Source: Verrucomicrobiota bacterium
GTDB lineage: Bacteria; Verrucomicrobiota; Verrucomicrobiia; Chthoniobacterales; Xiphinematobacteraceae
Direction: 5' to 3'
DNA: 53,716 nt
NCBI GenBank assembly: GCA_023269545.1
Contig: JAHFTB010000014.1
Coordinates: forward strand, 1 to 53,716
Below are positions 26,641 through 34,638 of this stretch, in pieces; within the stretch, counting starts at the first letter, position 1, and each line of letters starts with the position of its first letter. The notes under the pieces were generated by a model. It was not told the DNA's origin and did no database searches. It saw only the letters and a program-made list of their open reading frames with translations. Both the position numbers and the translations under genes were made by a program.

Positions 26641-28668
26641 ATGTCATTCACAAAAAATACGACACCACGGAAAAATCCTCCTGGGCGCAATGCGCAACCT
26701 GATGTCACGCAATATTTCTCTCCTTCATCCAAGTTCCAAGTGTCGTCTGTAAAAATTAAAAGCGAGCCATTACCGCCTCGCAATGAACCATCATTACCTG
26801 CCACTCAGCGGTTTACTACCTTCAAGTATCCAGATACTTCAGAAAACAGCTTTGCGAAAAAAATCTTATTCCCAAATAGCATACAAGAACCTAGCACCCC
26901 ATTTGAGAAAAATAAAATATCAATATCTTCCTCACCAAGAAATTCTATTAGCAGCGACACCGCTGCTTCTTCTATTAGCATCGGTTATTACACAGCATCG
27001 ACTTTGTCATCAGATTGGGACAATAACCAGAAAAGCAGAGCTTCCTCTCTTTCAAATAGTAGTATATCTGACATTTTAACAGCTCACAATTTCCCACCTC
27101 CGGATACTGACTCCCTACCTCAAGCACATCAACCTCCCAAGTATTCTTCCAGTCATCCTGATCTCAGTTTCAATTACCAAGATTCTTTAGAAGAATTTAA
27201 AAATGATCAGAAAAATTTATTATATAATCAAGATATTTTAGAAAAAATTCTTGCTAAAAACCATCCCTTATCGAAGCAAGACAAAGAGAAAATTAGAAAA
27301 ATTTTTCAGCCATATTTTACTAAAAACCAGATGCATTATATGATAAATATAATTTCATCTGAAGATAGGAAAAAAATTAAAAATAAATTTCATGAATTAT
27401 TTCAAATTGAAAAATCCATACTTAATCTTTCAAATAAAGATTTATCAAAAGAATCTTTAAAAGATTTTTTTAGAAAGTATATTTTTAAAAACATTTCCAA
27501 CTTAGACGTATCAAACACTCAATTTCAGAATGAATCTCCGTCAAAAAGGCGGGAATTAATCAATCTTTTCAATGAGGAAAAATCTCAAAGAGATTTACAA
27601 CGCAAATCGAAATTATTAACCGATTCAGCGAGTATCATAAATTTTTCGGAAAATAAATCATTGAAATTCATTCCTATAGATCTCTACCGTAGCCTCCGTC
27701 CATTACAAAGCCTTAACATAAGCAACACAAAAATTGATTTTAATCGAGAATTCAATGATTTTGAGCAGAGTGATTATTTAGAAAAATCGAAAGAACCATC
27801 CGAAGGGATTTTTTCAACGTTAGAAAAAATTAATCTGGAAAATACTCCTATTTCAAAATTCCGTTTTGAGAAAAATAGTATTTTAAAATGGACTGATAAG
27901 TTCTTCAGAAAGACGATCTATACACCTCCACAAAATTTACAGGAATTGAATCTGTCGAGTTGCAAAAATCTCAGCGATATCAGCGGGATTCAGCAAACCC
28001 CAAAATTAAAGAAGTTGTTCTTAAAAAGTTTCAAAAGAATTCATTCTTCCTGGAGGCATATTTTCAAACTTACAGAATTAAAAGAACTTGATATCTCAAA
28101 AAATTCTCTGAAAAATTTACCTGAAAACTTTAGTGAATTAGATCATCTTGAAAGCTTGAATCTCCGTGACAATTTATTGAAAAAGTTACCTCCCAGTTTT
28201 TCCAAACTAAAAAATTTAAAAGAACTTGATATTTCAAAAAATCCCATAAAAGTTTTACCTGAAAATTTCAGTGAATTAGATCATCTTGAAAGCCTGAATA
28301 TCAATGACACATTGTTGAACACATTGCCTTCCTGTATTTCCAAACTAAAAAACTTAAAAAAACTTGATGTTTCGAAAAATCTCATAAAAGTTTTACCTGA
28401 AAATTTCAGTGAATTAGATCATCTTGAAAGTCTGAATATCAATGACACATTGTTGAACACATTGCCTTCCTGTATTAAAGCTGAATTTATGGATCCAAAG
28501 GAACCCGTCAGGGGACTGAAATTTATGATCATCAAAAATGACGGTACAGAGAAACCACTGGATTTACAGTGGAGCAATACATCACTTTATAAAAATTGGC
28601 AGCGTCTCTCCAAGCAGATTTCCTCTTCCAAGATAGAAGCAGTGAATAAATATCTTCATGGAGACTGA
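26641..28668 (+). CDS. Leucine-rich-repeat protein, probable secreted effector (second of pair)
   Basis: A 675-residue protein. The first 170 residues are polar, Ser/Pro/Lys-rich; a helical Lys-rich region follows, then leucine-rich repeats from about 320 (LNLSNKDLSKE at the start of the region) to 620. The last repeats are three near-identical 46-residue units (28066-28203, 28204-28341, 28342-28476) made of paired LRRs such as LKNLKELDISKNPIKVLP and LDHLESLNINDTLLNTLP. The tail (LKFMIIKNDGTEKPLDLQW) resembles the tail of the upstream LRR protein. The frame opens at 26506 but that upstream part looks non-coding, so I start at 26641 (MSFTKNTTPRK). Strongly AT-rich; likely acquired. Confidence 0.7.
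   Translation: MSFTKNTTPRKNPPGRNAQPDVTQYFSPSSKFQVSSVKIKSEPLPPRNEPSLPATQRFTTFKYPDTSENSFAKKILFPNSIQEPSTPFEKNKISISSSPRNSISSDTAASSISIGYYTASTLSSDWDNNQKSRASSLSNSSISDILTAHNFPPPDTDSLPQAHQPPKYSSSHPDLSFNYQDSLEEFKNDQKNLLYNQDILEKILAKNHPLSKQDKEKIRKIFQPYFTKNQMHYMINIISSEDRKKIKNKFHELFQIEKSILNLSNKDLSKESLKDFFRKYIFKNISNLDVSNTQFQNESPSKRRELINLFNEEKSQRDLQRKSKLLTDSASIINFSENKSLKFIPIDLYRSLRPLQSLNISNTKIDFNREFNDFEQSDYLEKSKEPSEGIFSTLEKINLENTPISKFRFEKNSILKWTDKFFRKTIYTPPQNLQELNLSSCKNLSDISGIQQTPKLKKLFLKSFKRIHSSWRHIFKLTELKELDISKNSLKNLPENFSELDHLESLNLRDNLLKKLPPSFSKLKNLKELDISKNPIKVLPENFSELDHLESLNINDTLLNTLPSCISKLKNLKKLDVSKNLIKVLPENFSELDHLESLNINDTLLNTLPSCIKAEFMDPKEPVRGLKFMIIKNDGTEKPLDLQWSNTSLYKNWQRLSKQISSSKIEAVNKYLHGD
28066..28476 (+). 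repeat. Three tandem 138-bp LRR-coding units
   Basis: Units begin at 28066, 28204 and 28342 (spacing exactly 138). Units two and three are almost identical in DNA, including silent positions, which shows recent duplication; unit one has diverged. Each codes two 23-residue leucine-rich repeats. Confidence 0.85.
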
Positions 28669-28782
28669 TATTGTCTGTATAATAATTTCTCTGCTCTGCT
28701 TCTCCGGTCGTACCCAAAGTCAGTAAGTACGCTTGCGTTTCGCCCCGAAAAATGCGACAAGCCGCCTCTCGAAAGCCCATCA

Positions 28783-28854
28783 GCTTCTGTAGTTCAACGG
28801 ATAGAACGGAGGTTTCCTAAACCTTAAATCCGGGTTCGATTCCCGGCAGGAGCA
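28783..28854 (+). tRNA. tRNA-Arg (anticodon CCU)
   Basis: Cloverleaf readable: acceptor GCTTCTG with CAGGAGC (one G-U pair), D arm TAGTTCAACGGATAGAAC, anticodon stem GAGGT/ACCTT with loop TTCCTAA giving anticodon CCT, and T arm CCGGG-TTCGATT-CCCGG. Discriminator A; CCA is not encoded. It lies 115 bases after the second LRR gene. Confidence 0.93.
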
Positions 28855-29080
28855 GCGTTTGAGTGAGCGGTTTGAGGGTGTCGGATGTCCCCTTCCGTAT
28901 CCCATTCAGTTCTTAGGAGAAATTTACAGCTTTTGGGGTTGTGCGGTCTACACACCACGAACCGCCCACTACCCACTAATTTTAGGTTATGTGATCTATG
29001 AACCATCAATTACCAACTAATTTGGTTTGCTCTGCATGGGGAGTCAGCCATAGGTAGAGAGATCTCGCCTCTTTTTTTGC
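28855..29080. other. Intergenic spacer between tRNA-Arg and treZ with shuffled repeat words
   Basis: Holds ACACCACGAACCGCCCACTA (near 28955) and CTATGAACCATCAATTACC (near 28995), variants of words seen in other spacers (see 8762, 45058, 45160). No gene. Confidence 0.5.
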
Positions 29081-30913
29081 ATGAACCAGACCAAACCACG
29101 ACTTGGCGCGACTGTCAGCCTTCAAGGAGTCACTTATCATCTTTGGGCCCCCACCACGCAACATGTGATTGCCAGAGTGTATTCCAGAGTTGGGAACTCA
29201 GTGCGCTCGGTACCACTGGAACGGGATGCGGAAGGTTATCACACGGGAGTGGATGTGTTAGGCCAGTCCGGAGATCGGTATATGTATCTACTGGATGACC
29301 GAGGTCCATTCCCTGATCCGGCATCTCGTGCGCAGCATACCACTCCTCATAGTCCCTGCATCGTGGTAGATCCAAAAGCCTACACCTGGAAAGATACTGA
29401 CTGGAAGCCCATTCCCTTCCGCGATATGGTTTTGTACGAGTTGCATATTGGAACTTTTGGCGGAACTTATCGAGGTTGCATCGAGCATCTGAATATGTTG
29501 CGAGATCTGGGGGTAAATGCTTTGGAAATCATGCCGGTGTCAGATTTTCCCGGGTCGCACAACTGGGGATATGATGGCGTTTTAATTTATGCCCCCGCTC
29601 GCTGTTATGGCACCCCAGACGATTTCCGTGCCTTAATCGACGCCGCACATAATCGCGGCCTCGCAGTCATTCTCGATGTGGTTTATAATCACCTCGGACC
29701 GGATGGAAATCATCTGGAACGCTTTTCTCCGGATTATTTTCATCCCACTCATGGGACCCCATGGGGAAAAGGATTTCAATTTCGTCTTCCCGCCGTTCGG
29801 CGCTTCTTTGTCGAAAATCTCCTCTATTGGATGGAAGATTTCCACATCGATGGTTTTCGTTTGGATGCCACCCAGGAAATTACAGACGAGTCTTCACCTC
29901 ACGTATTGGCAGAAATGAGTACCCTCGTGAAATCACGCGGCGGATGCATCATTGCGGAAGACATGCGCAACGAAGCCCAAATGATCTCTCCAATTTCCGA
30001 AGGCGGGCAAGGATTTGATGCCGTCTGGACTGAAGACTTTCATCATGCCATTCGAGTAGGTCAGACAGGTGAGGATTCCCTGTATTATGCGGATTTTAAT
30101 GGTTCGAGAGATGAACTTGTTTCCAACCTCACCCATGGCTGGCATTATCGAGGAGAGTTTTCCAAGTTTTGGAAGAGGCATCGAGGCAACGAAGGAATGC
30201 ACCTCCCTCCACAGGCGTTTATTTATTATCTTTCCAACCATGATCAGACCGGAAATCGTCCTTTGGGAGATCGCCTACACGACGTCGTCTCACCGGCGGC
30301 TTATCGAGCGATGAGCCTATTTTTTTGCCTGCTTCCCTATACCCCCATGCTATTCATGGGTCAGGAATGGGCGGCTTCCACACCGTTCATGTATTTTACC
30401 GATCACGAACCAGACTTAGGCAGAGCAGTCACCGAGGGGCGGCTCCGCGAATTTGCATATTTGCAGGGGAATATTCCAATTCCGGATCCACAAGATCCAA
30501 AAATCTTTGAATGTTCGCGGTTAGACTGGACAGAATGTTTGAAACCAGGACATGTCGAAATTTGGAATCTCTATCGCGCCTGTCTGCAATTGCGTCATAA
30601 AGAACCAGCATTTCGCCCGCATTCCCGCAATGACTGGGAAGTAGTCACCATGGGACCCGAAAGCATGGCAATTCGATATCATCCATTGGAAGAACGTGAA
30701 TTTATTCTGATCTACCATCGAAAAGGCACCGCTGAAGAATCCATTCCATTTGAAGGAGATTGGAAAATCCTTTTGAGCAGTGAAGATGCTTCCTTTGGCG
30801 GGGCAGGTACGCCAAAATTAAATTCAGAACGCCTTACCTTTAGCGCTCCCACCGCACTTGTAGTTTATAAAACCCACAGCCCCAAAAAGCTGAAAATTGC
30901 CTCCAAGAACTGA
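29081..30913 (+). CDS. treZ: Malto-oligosyltrehalose trehalohydrolase
   Basis: A 610-residue GH13 enzyme that releases trehalose from the end of maltooligosyl-trehalose. Layout: N-terminal beta domain (residues 1-105), catalytic barrel with LDVVYNHLGPDG, GFRLDATQ (nucleophile Asp262), IIAEDMRN (acid/base Glu293) and YLSNHDQTGNR (Asp388); the motif FTDHEPDLGRAVTEGRLREF is specific for TreZ. No treY (the partner synthase) is next to it. Its last codons (KKLKIASKN) and stop lie in a REP-B repeat copy. Confidence 0.93.
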   Translation: MNQTKPRLGATVSLQGVTYHLWAPTTQHVIARVYSRVGNSVRSVPLERDAEGYHTGVDVLGQSGDRYMYLLDDRGPFPDPASRAQHTTPHSPCIVVDPKAYTWKDTDWKPIPFRDMVLYELHIGTFGGTYRGCIEHLNMLRDLGVNALEIMPVSDFPGSHNWGYDGVLIYAPARCYGTPDDFRALIDAAHNRGLAVILDVVYNHLGPDGNHLERFSPDYFHPTHGTPWGKGFQFRLPAVRRFFVENLLYWMEDFHIDGFRLDATQEITDESSPHVLAEMSTLVKSRGGCIIAEDMRNEAQMISPISEGGQGFDAVWTEDFHHAIRVGQTGEDSLYYADFNGSRDELVSNLTHGWHYRGEFSKFWKRHRGNEGMHLPPQAFIYYLSNHDQTGNRPLGDRLHDVVSPAAYRAMSLFFCLLPYTPMLFMGQEWAASTPFMYFTDHEPDLGRAVTEGRLREFAYLQGNIPIPDPQDPKIFECSRLDWTECLKPGHVEIWNLYRACLQLRHKEPAFRPHSRNDWEVVTMGPESMAIRYHPLEEREFILIYHRKGTAEESIPFEGDWKILLSSEDASFGGAGTPKLNSERLTFSAPTALVVYKTHSPKKLKIASKN

Positions 30914-30960
30914 ATGGATCACGCAATGCTCTCCTTAAAACAAAGCCCAGTTCCTGGACA
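30884..30960 (+). repeat. 75-bp hairpin element (REP-B), copy 2
   Basis: Same element as 8793-8869: CAAGAACTGAATGGATCACG, then CAATGCTCTCCTTAAA and CCCAGTTCCTGGACA. Its first 30 bases code the end of treZ. A fragment of the same opening (AAAAAAAGCTGCGAATA) follows near 30975. Confidence 0.75.
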
Positions 30961-31023
30961 GAACCCACAGCATAAAAAAAGCTGCGAATAGCAATCAGGG
31001 ATAACAGTGAGCAATGAACCCCA

Positions 31024-31440
31024 CTATTGTTTAGCGGACGTCGGCGGCAATTTTAGCAAAACAGCACGTAACCGCTCAAACTTAGGAATATCCATATGGC
31101 GTCCATAAAGGCGCAGATACCATGCTACATTTTTATCGCTGGGACCGGAGCGATTTACCGCAAACAAAAAGGCAAGGCCAATTCCGAGCGGATAAGCATA
31201 AAGAGAATTCGGCAAATAACGTTCTGCGGCAGCGGTTGCCCCCACTAGGCAGACCATCCACATAGCCATCCAAAGATATTCCGCAACGAGGGGAAACCTA
31301 TTCTTAAAGATTCCACACTGCATTCCTTTCAGCGTCAAAGGAAAACTAAAAGCCCAGATCAATAAGAGATTTCCCAAAAACCAAGAACCCGCAATCCATC
31401 CTGTGGCAAAACCAAAAGTTGCAAAAATGACTTCTCTCAT
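31024..31440 (-). CDS. Small integral membrane protein of unknown function
   Basis: A 138-residue protein with about four hydrophobic segments (FATFGFATGWIAGSWFLGN, LLLIWAFSFPLTL, WMAMWMVCLVGATAA and YPLGIGLAFLFAV) and a polar, basic C-terminus (YLRLYGRHMDIPKFERLR). I do not recognise the family. Coding quality is good (no internal repeats, regular residue use). The start is 7 bases from REP-A copy 3, so the repeat forms its leader. Convergent with treZ. Confidence 0.6.
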   Translation of the reverse strand: MREVIFATFGFATGWIAGSWFLGNLLLIWAFSFPLTLKGMQCGIFKNRFPLVAEYLWMAMWMVCLVGATAAAERYLPNSLYAYPLGIGLAFLFAVNRSGPSDKNVAWYLRLYGRHMDIPKFERLRAVLLKLPPTSAKQ

Positions 31441-31447
31441 TCGTAAC

Positions 31448-31527
31448 TGACGTTACGCACTTTGAGCAGCTCTGGGAGCAAAAAAACCATTTTCATCTCC
31501 AAGGTTTCCCTTTTTTGCGTCACCTCA
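31448..31527 (+). repeat. 80-bp palindrome-ended element (REP-A), copy 3
   Basis: Begins TGACGTTACGCA and ends TGCGTCACCTCA; core as in copy 1 with ATTTTCATCTCCAAGG replacing the usual middle. Confidence 0.85.
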
Positions 31528-31654
31528 CATTCGTAATAATAGCGGGCAGCTGATTCGGAACATCTCATCTCCGAACGTTTCGCACGACCACCCCATAATT
31601 TTAATCAATGCGTTGGCAAGCTGCAAATCGAAAACTCCGAAGGCTCCACCTCTT

Positions 31655-31733
31655 AAAAAAGCTGCGAATTCCCCCTAAGAACTGAATGGATAAAGAAAAG
31701 ATGCTCTCCTGAAAGAAAGCCCGGTTCCCGGGC
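31655..31733 (+). repeat. 75-bp hairpin element (REP-B), copy 3
   Basis: AAAAAAGCTGCGAATTCCCC through CCCGGTTCCCGGGCA; hairpin ends GAACTG and CGGTTCCCGGGC are kept with changes. Confidence 0.7.
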
Positions 31734-31806
31734 ACTCTCTCGTTACAAACCACGAACTCTCTTGTCACCTTCCCACAGTTCAGTTACTTTCAAGCGGCGC
31801 TTATTT

Positions 31807-33348
31807 ATGTCATCAAACAGACCAGACGCTTCTGAGAACCCGTTGTGGGAGGGGCTTACTAACCGTCCCCTCCCCCAACCTTGCACGTTAGTAATTTTTG
31901 GTGCCACCGGAGATCTGACTCACCGTAAGTTGATTCCCGCACTTTATAATTTATATTCGGATGGGAACTTGCCACCGGCTTTGACGGTAGTGGGTTTTGC
32001 TCGACGGGAAAAATCGGATGATCAATTTCGTGCTGAGCTCAAGGAAGCCTCATTAAAATTTTCACGCCAAACAATCACCGAAGAGCTTTGGGATCACTTC
32101 GCCTCTTGCATACACTATCACCAGAGCGAATTTGCAACCCCTTCAGGATACACTTCCCTTGCTAAGAAATTAGATGAATGGGACTCCCAACGGGGTACCC
32201 GCGGCAATCGAATTTTCTATCTGGCAGTTGCTCCCGACCAATTTGAAGTGGTTTTAAAAAACCTAAAAACCAGTGGATTAAACAATACAAATCCGGAAAG
32301 TTGGACCCGCGTTATCGTGGAAAAGCCGTTTGGAACGGACCTTGCAAGTGCTCGACGCTTGAATACCCTGGTTCAAGGCGCTTTCCCGGAGTCTGGCACT
32401 TATCGGATCGATCATTATCTCGGCAAAGAGACCGCCCAAAATATCATGGTATTACGCTTTGCGAATGCCCTATTCGAATCTGCGTGGAACGCCCGATATA
32501 TTCACCATATTCAGATCACCGCTAGCGAACTCCTTGGTGTGGAAGGTCGAGCCGGTTATTACGACCATGCCGGCGCACTGCGGGACATGGTACAAAACCA
32601 TCTTTTACAACTTCTCTGTCTCACGGCCATGGAACCGCCAGTCGACTTGGAAGCAGACAGTATTCGCGATGAAAAAGTAAAAGTGCTGCGCTCGCTTCGT
32701 CCCATCACTGGCAAAGACGTTTCAGCACACGTCCTCCGGGCTCAATACGGAGCTGGTTCCATCAATGGCAAACGAGTCGTTGCCTATCGGGATGAACAAG
32801 GAGTTCAGCCCGAATCAAAAACAGAAACCTTTGTCGCATTACATGTGAATATCGACAATTGGCGTTGGGCGGGAGTTCCTTTTTTCATTCGTGTAGGAAA
32901 ACGTCTGCCCAAACCCGGTACGGAAATTGCCGTTCACTTTAAGAACGTTCCGCAAGTGCTCTTTAACAAAACCACCGAAGTATTGGATGAAAACGTCCTT
33001 GTGATCCGGATTCAACCTGACGAAGGCGTCTCCTTACGCATGAGTGCCAAGCTACCCGGTTCCAGCGTCCGTATTGAACCCGTAAAAATGGACTTCCATT
33101 ATGGAACCTCATTTGGGAAAGCGACTCCAGAAGCTTATGAGCGGCTCTTAATGGATGCGATGAGTGGAGATGCCACTCTATTTGCTCGTCGCGATGAAGT
33201 CGAAGAAGCTTGGAAGTTTATAGATTCCATCCGCGAATATTGGGATCATTCCGGAGAGGAACCAGCCGTTTATTCAGCTGGAACATGGGGCCCCTCCGAA
33301 GCCGACCATCTCATCCGCACCTTTGGCACAAAATGGAGACGTCTGTGA
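31807..33348 (+). CDS. zwf: Glucose-6-phosphate 1-dehydrogenase
   Basis: A 513-residue enzyme of the oxidative pentose phosphate pathway, NADP-type. Seen: the nucleotide loop VIFGATGDLTHRKL near residue 28, VIVEKPFGTDLASA, the substrate/catalytic motif YRIDHYLGKETAQN, GYYDHAGALRDMVQNHLLQL, and FFIRVGKRLPKPGTEIAV. The frame is open upstream to a TTG at 31762, but the ATG at 31807 gives the usual N-terminus. It overlaps opcA by 16 bases, so both are translated as a unit. Confidence 0.94.
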   Translation: MSSNRPDASENPLWEGLTNRPLPQPCTLVIFGATGDLTHRKLIPALYNLYSDGNLPPALTVVGFARREKSDDQFRAELKEASLKFSRQTITEELWDHFASCIHYHQSEFATPSGYTSLAKKLDEWDSQRGTRGNRIFYLAVAPDQFEVVLKNLKTSGLNNTNPESWTRVIVEKPFGTDLASARRLNTLVQGAFPESGTYRIDHYLGKETAQNIMVLRFANALFESAWNARYIHHIQITASELLGVEGRAGYYDHAGALRDMVQNHLLQLLCLTAMEPPVDLEADSIRDEKVKVLRSLRPITGKDVSAHVLRAQYGAGSINGKRVVAYRDEQGVQPESKTETFVALHVNIDNWRWAGVPFFIRVGKRLPKPGTEIAVHFKNVPQVLFNKTTEVLDENVLVIRIQPDEGVSLRMSAKLPGSSVRIEPVKMDFHYGTSFGKATPEAYERLLMDAMSGDATLFARRDEVEEAWKFIDSIREYWDHSGEEPAVYSAGTWGPSEADHLIRTFGTKWRRL

Positions 33349-34379
33349 ATGCTGAAATTGCCGGGTTACCCGTCGAAATTGGGCTTATCGAAAAAGAACT
33401 GGGAAAATTATGGGAGGAAAATGCGGATACTAAAACGCGTGCTTCTTTAATCAACTTAGTCCTCTACACCGAATCTGTTCAAGATATCGAAACCGATACT
33501 CGTCTGATCGCAGACATAGCCAGTAAACATGCTTTTCGTGCCATTGTAGTTTTCGCCGATCCCTCTCATTCTGCATCCAGTGCCCGGGCATGGATTAATG
33601 CGCATTGCCATACGGTCGGAAAGGGCAAGCTCCAGATTTGTTCGGAACAAATCACTTTTCAACTTGAGGGAAGTACGGTTGCCTCCCTCCCCAGCATCGT
33701 TTTTTCCCATCTGGATACGGACCTCCCTCTTTGCTTTTGGTGGCAAACAGAATTTCCGGAGAAAATGGATATTTCCCTGTGGAGATTGGTAGACCGCTTG
33801 ATTTTTGATAGCTCCACATGGAAAAGCCCCGAAAAGCAAAGCATTCGGCTTCGAGAGATTGCCGAGTCAGGAGCCGACCGAATAATACTGTGCGATCTCA
33901 ATTGGACACGTCTTCTCCATACACGTTCCGCCATTGCCAGTCTTTTTGACCATACCTCGGCCCTTCCCTACCTCCATAAAATTACCCATATCGAATTGTG
34001 TCATGCACCGGGAGCCCGTACCGCAGCACTCCTACTCCTAGGCTGGCTCGCCGCCCGCCTCAAATGGGAATTACAATCTCTCTCACCTTTTTTTCTTTCC
34101 CCTACCGGCACTCGCATTTCCTTTCGTCTCGTAGAACAACCGGGATCCATAATTAGCCTTTGCCGCCTGGAAGCCAAAAATGCCTCTTTTCAACTGCGAC
34201 GGGAAGAAGGCTTCTATCAGATTCGGATGCAAGGAGAGCAACTTCATACTACCGAGCACTTTATGGCAGCAGGGAAAGATGGATTGACAGACATCCTCAT
34301 CGAGGAACTGAGCCGAGCCGGAAAACACCCTCATTATTGCCAGGCACTAAAAATGGTTTTACCACTGTTAGCAGATTAG
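33333..34379 (+). CDS. opcA: Glucose-6-phosphate dehydrogenase assembly protein OpcA
   Basis: A 348-residue OpcA-family protein. Family features: SLINLVLYTESVQ near residue 38, HAFRAIVVFAD, then DTDLPLCFWWQTEF followed by WRLVDRLIFDSSTW, and late LLLGWLAARLKW. OpcA binds and activates glucose-6-phosphate dehydrogenase, best known in cyanobacteria and actinobacteria. The gene overlaps zwf by 16 bases, which fits joint function. The start is the ATG at 33333 (METSVNAE); the frame is open further upstream within zwf. Confidence 0.88.
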   Translation: METSVNAEIAGLPVEIGLIEKELGKLWEENADTKTRASLINLVLYTESVQDIETDTRLIADIASKHAFRAIVVFADPSHSASSARAWINAHCHTVGKGKLQICSEQITFQLEGSTVASLPSIVFSHLDTDLPLCFWWQTEFPEKMDISLWRLVDRLIFDSSTWKSPEKQSIRLREIAESGADRIILCDLNWTRLLHTRSAIASLFDHTSALPYLHKITHIELCHAPGARTAALLLLGWLAARLKWELQSLSPFFLSPTGTRISFRLVEQPGSIISLCRLEAKNASFQLRREEGFYQIRMQGEQLHTTEHFMAAGKDGLTDILIEELSRAGKHPHYCQALKMVLPLLAD

Positions 34380-34638
34380 TGCCTCTCCATTCAAATGGCT
34401 AAAATACTTTGGGCGACAAAAATCCTTGATTGAAGCCCTGCTTGATAGTAAAAGGAGCAGTTACTCGTAGCAGCGTTTCCCTTACCGATAGGTGGGAAAG
34501 ACAAAAACCAAAAGGCTAGTGTATTGTTCTCAGGAGCAATGGCTTTCCAGCTGAAGATACGTCTCCCGCAATGCGATTTCAACGCAGATAGAGCTTAACA
34601 GCATACTGCACAATCACTTAAAGAAACAACCAACCCAT

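Larger units (their letters stand above)
31441..31806. other. Spacer with REP-A copy 3 and REP-B copy 3
   Basis: 365 bases between a divergent gene pair (membrane protein and zwf). Apart from the two repeats and an ACAAACCACGAACTC word near 31744, I see no gene or clear promoter. Confidence 0.55.

Noticed and set aside
28066..28476. Possible CRISPR array
   Set aside because: The regular 138-bp repeats are in-frame LRR codons; no short repeat-spacer pattern and no cas genes exist in the window.
28532..29009. Minus-strand frames across tRNA-Arg (28532-28780 and 28824-29009)
   Set aside because: They read through the tRNA and its flanks; the product ends like AAPAGNRTRI, a common artefact of translating tRNA antisense.
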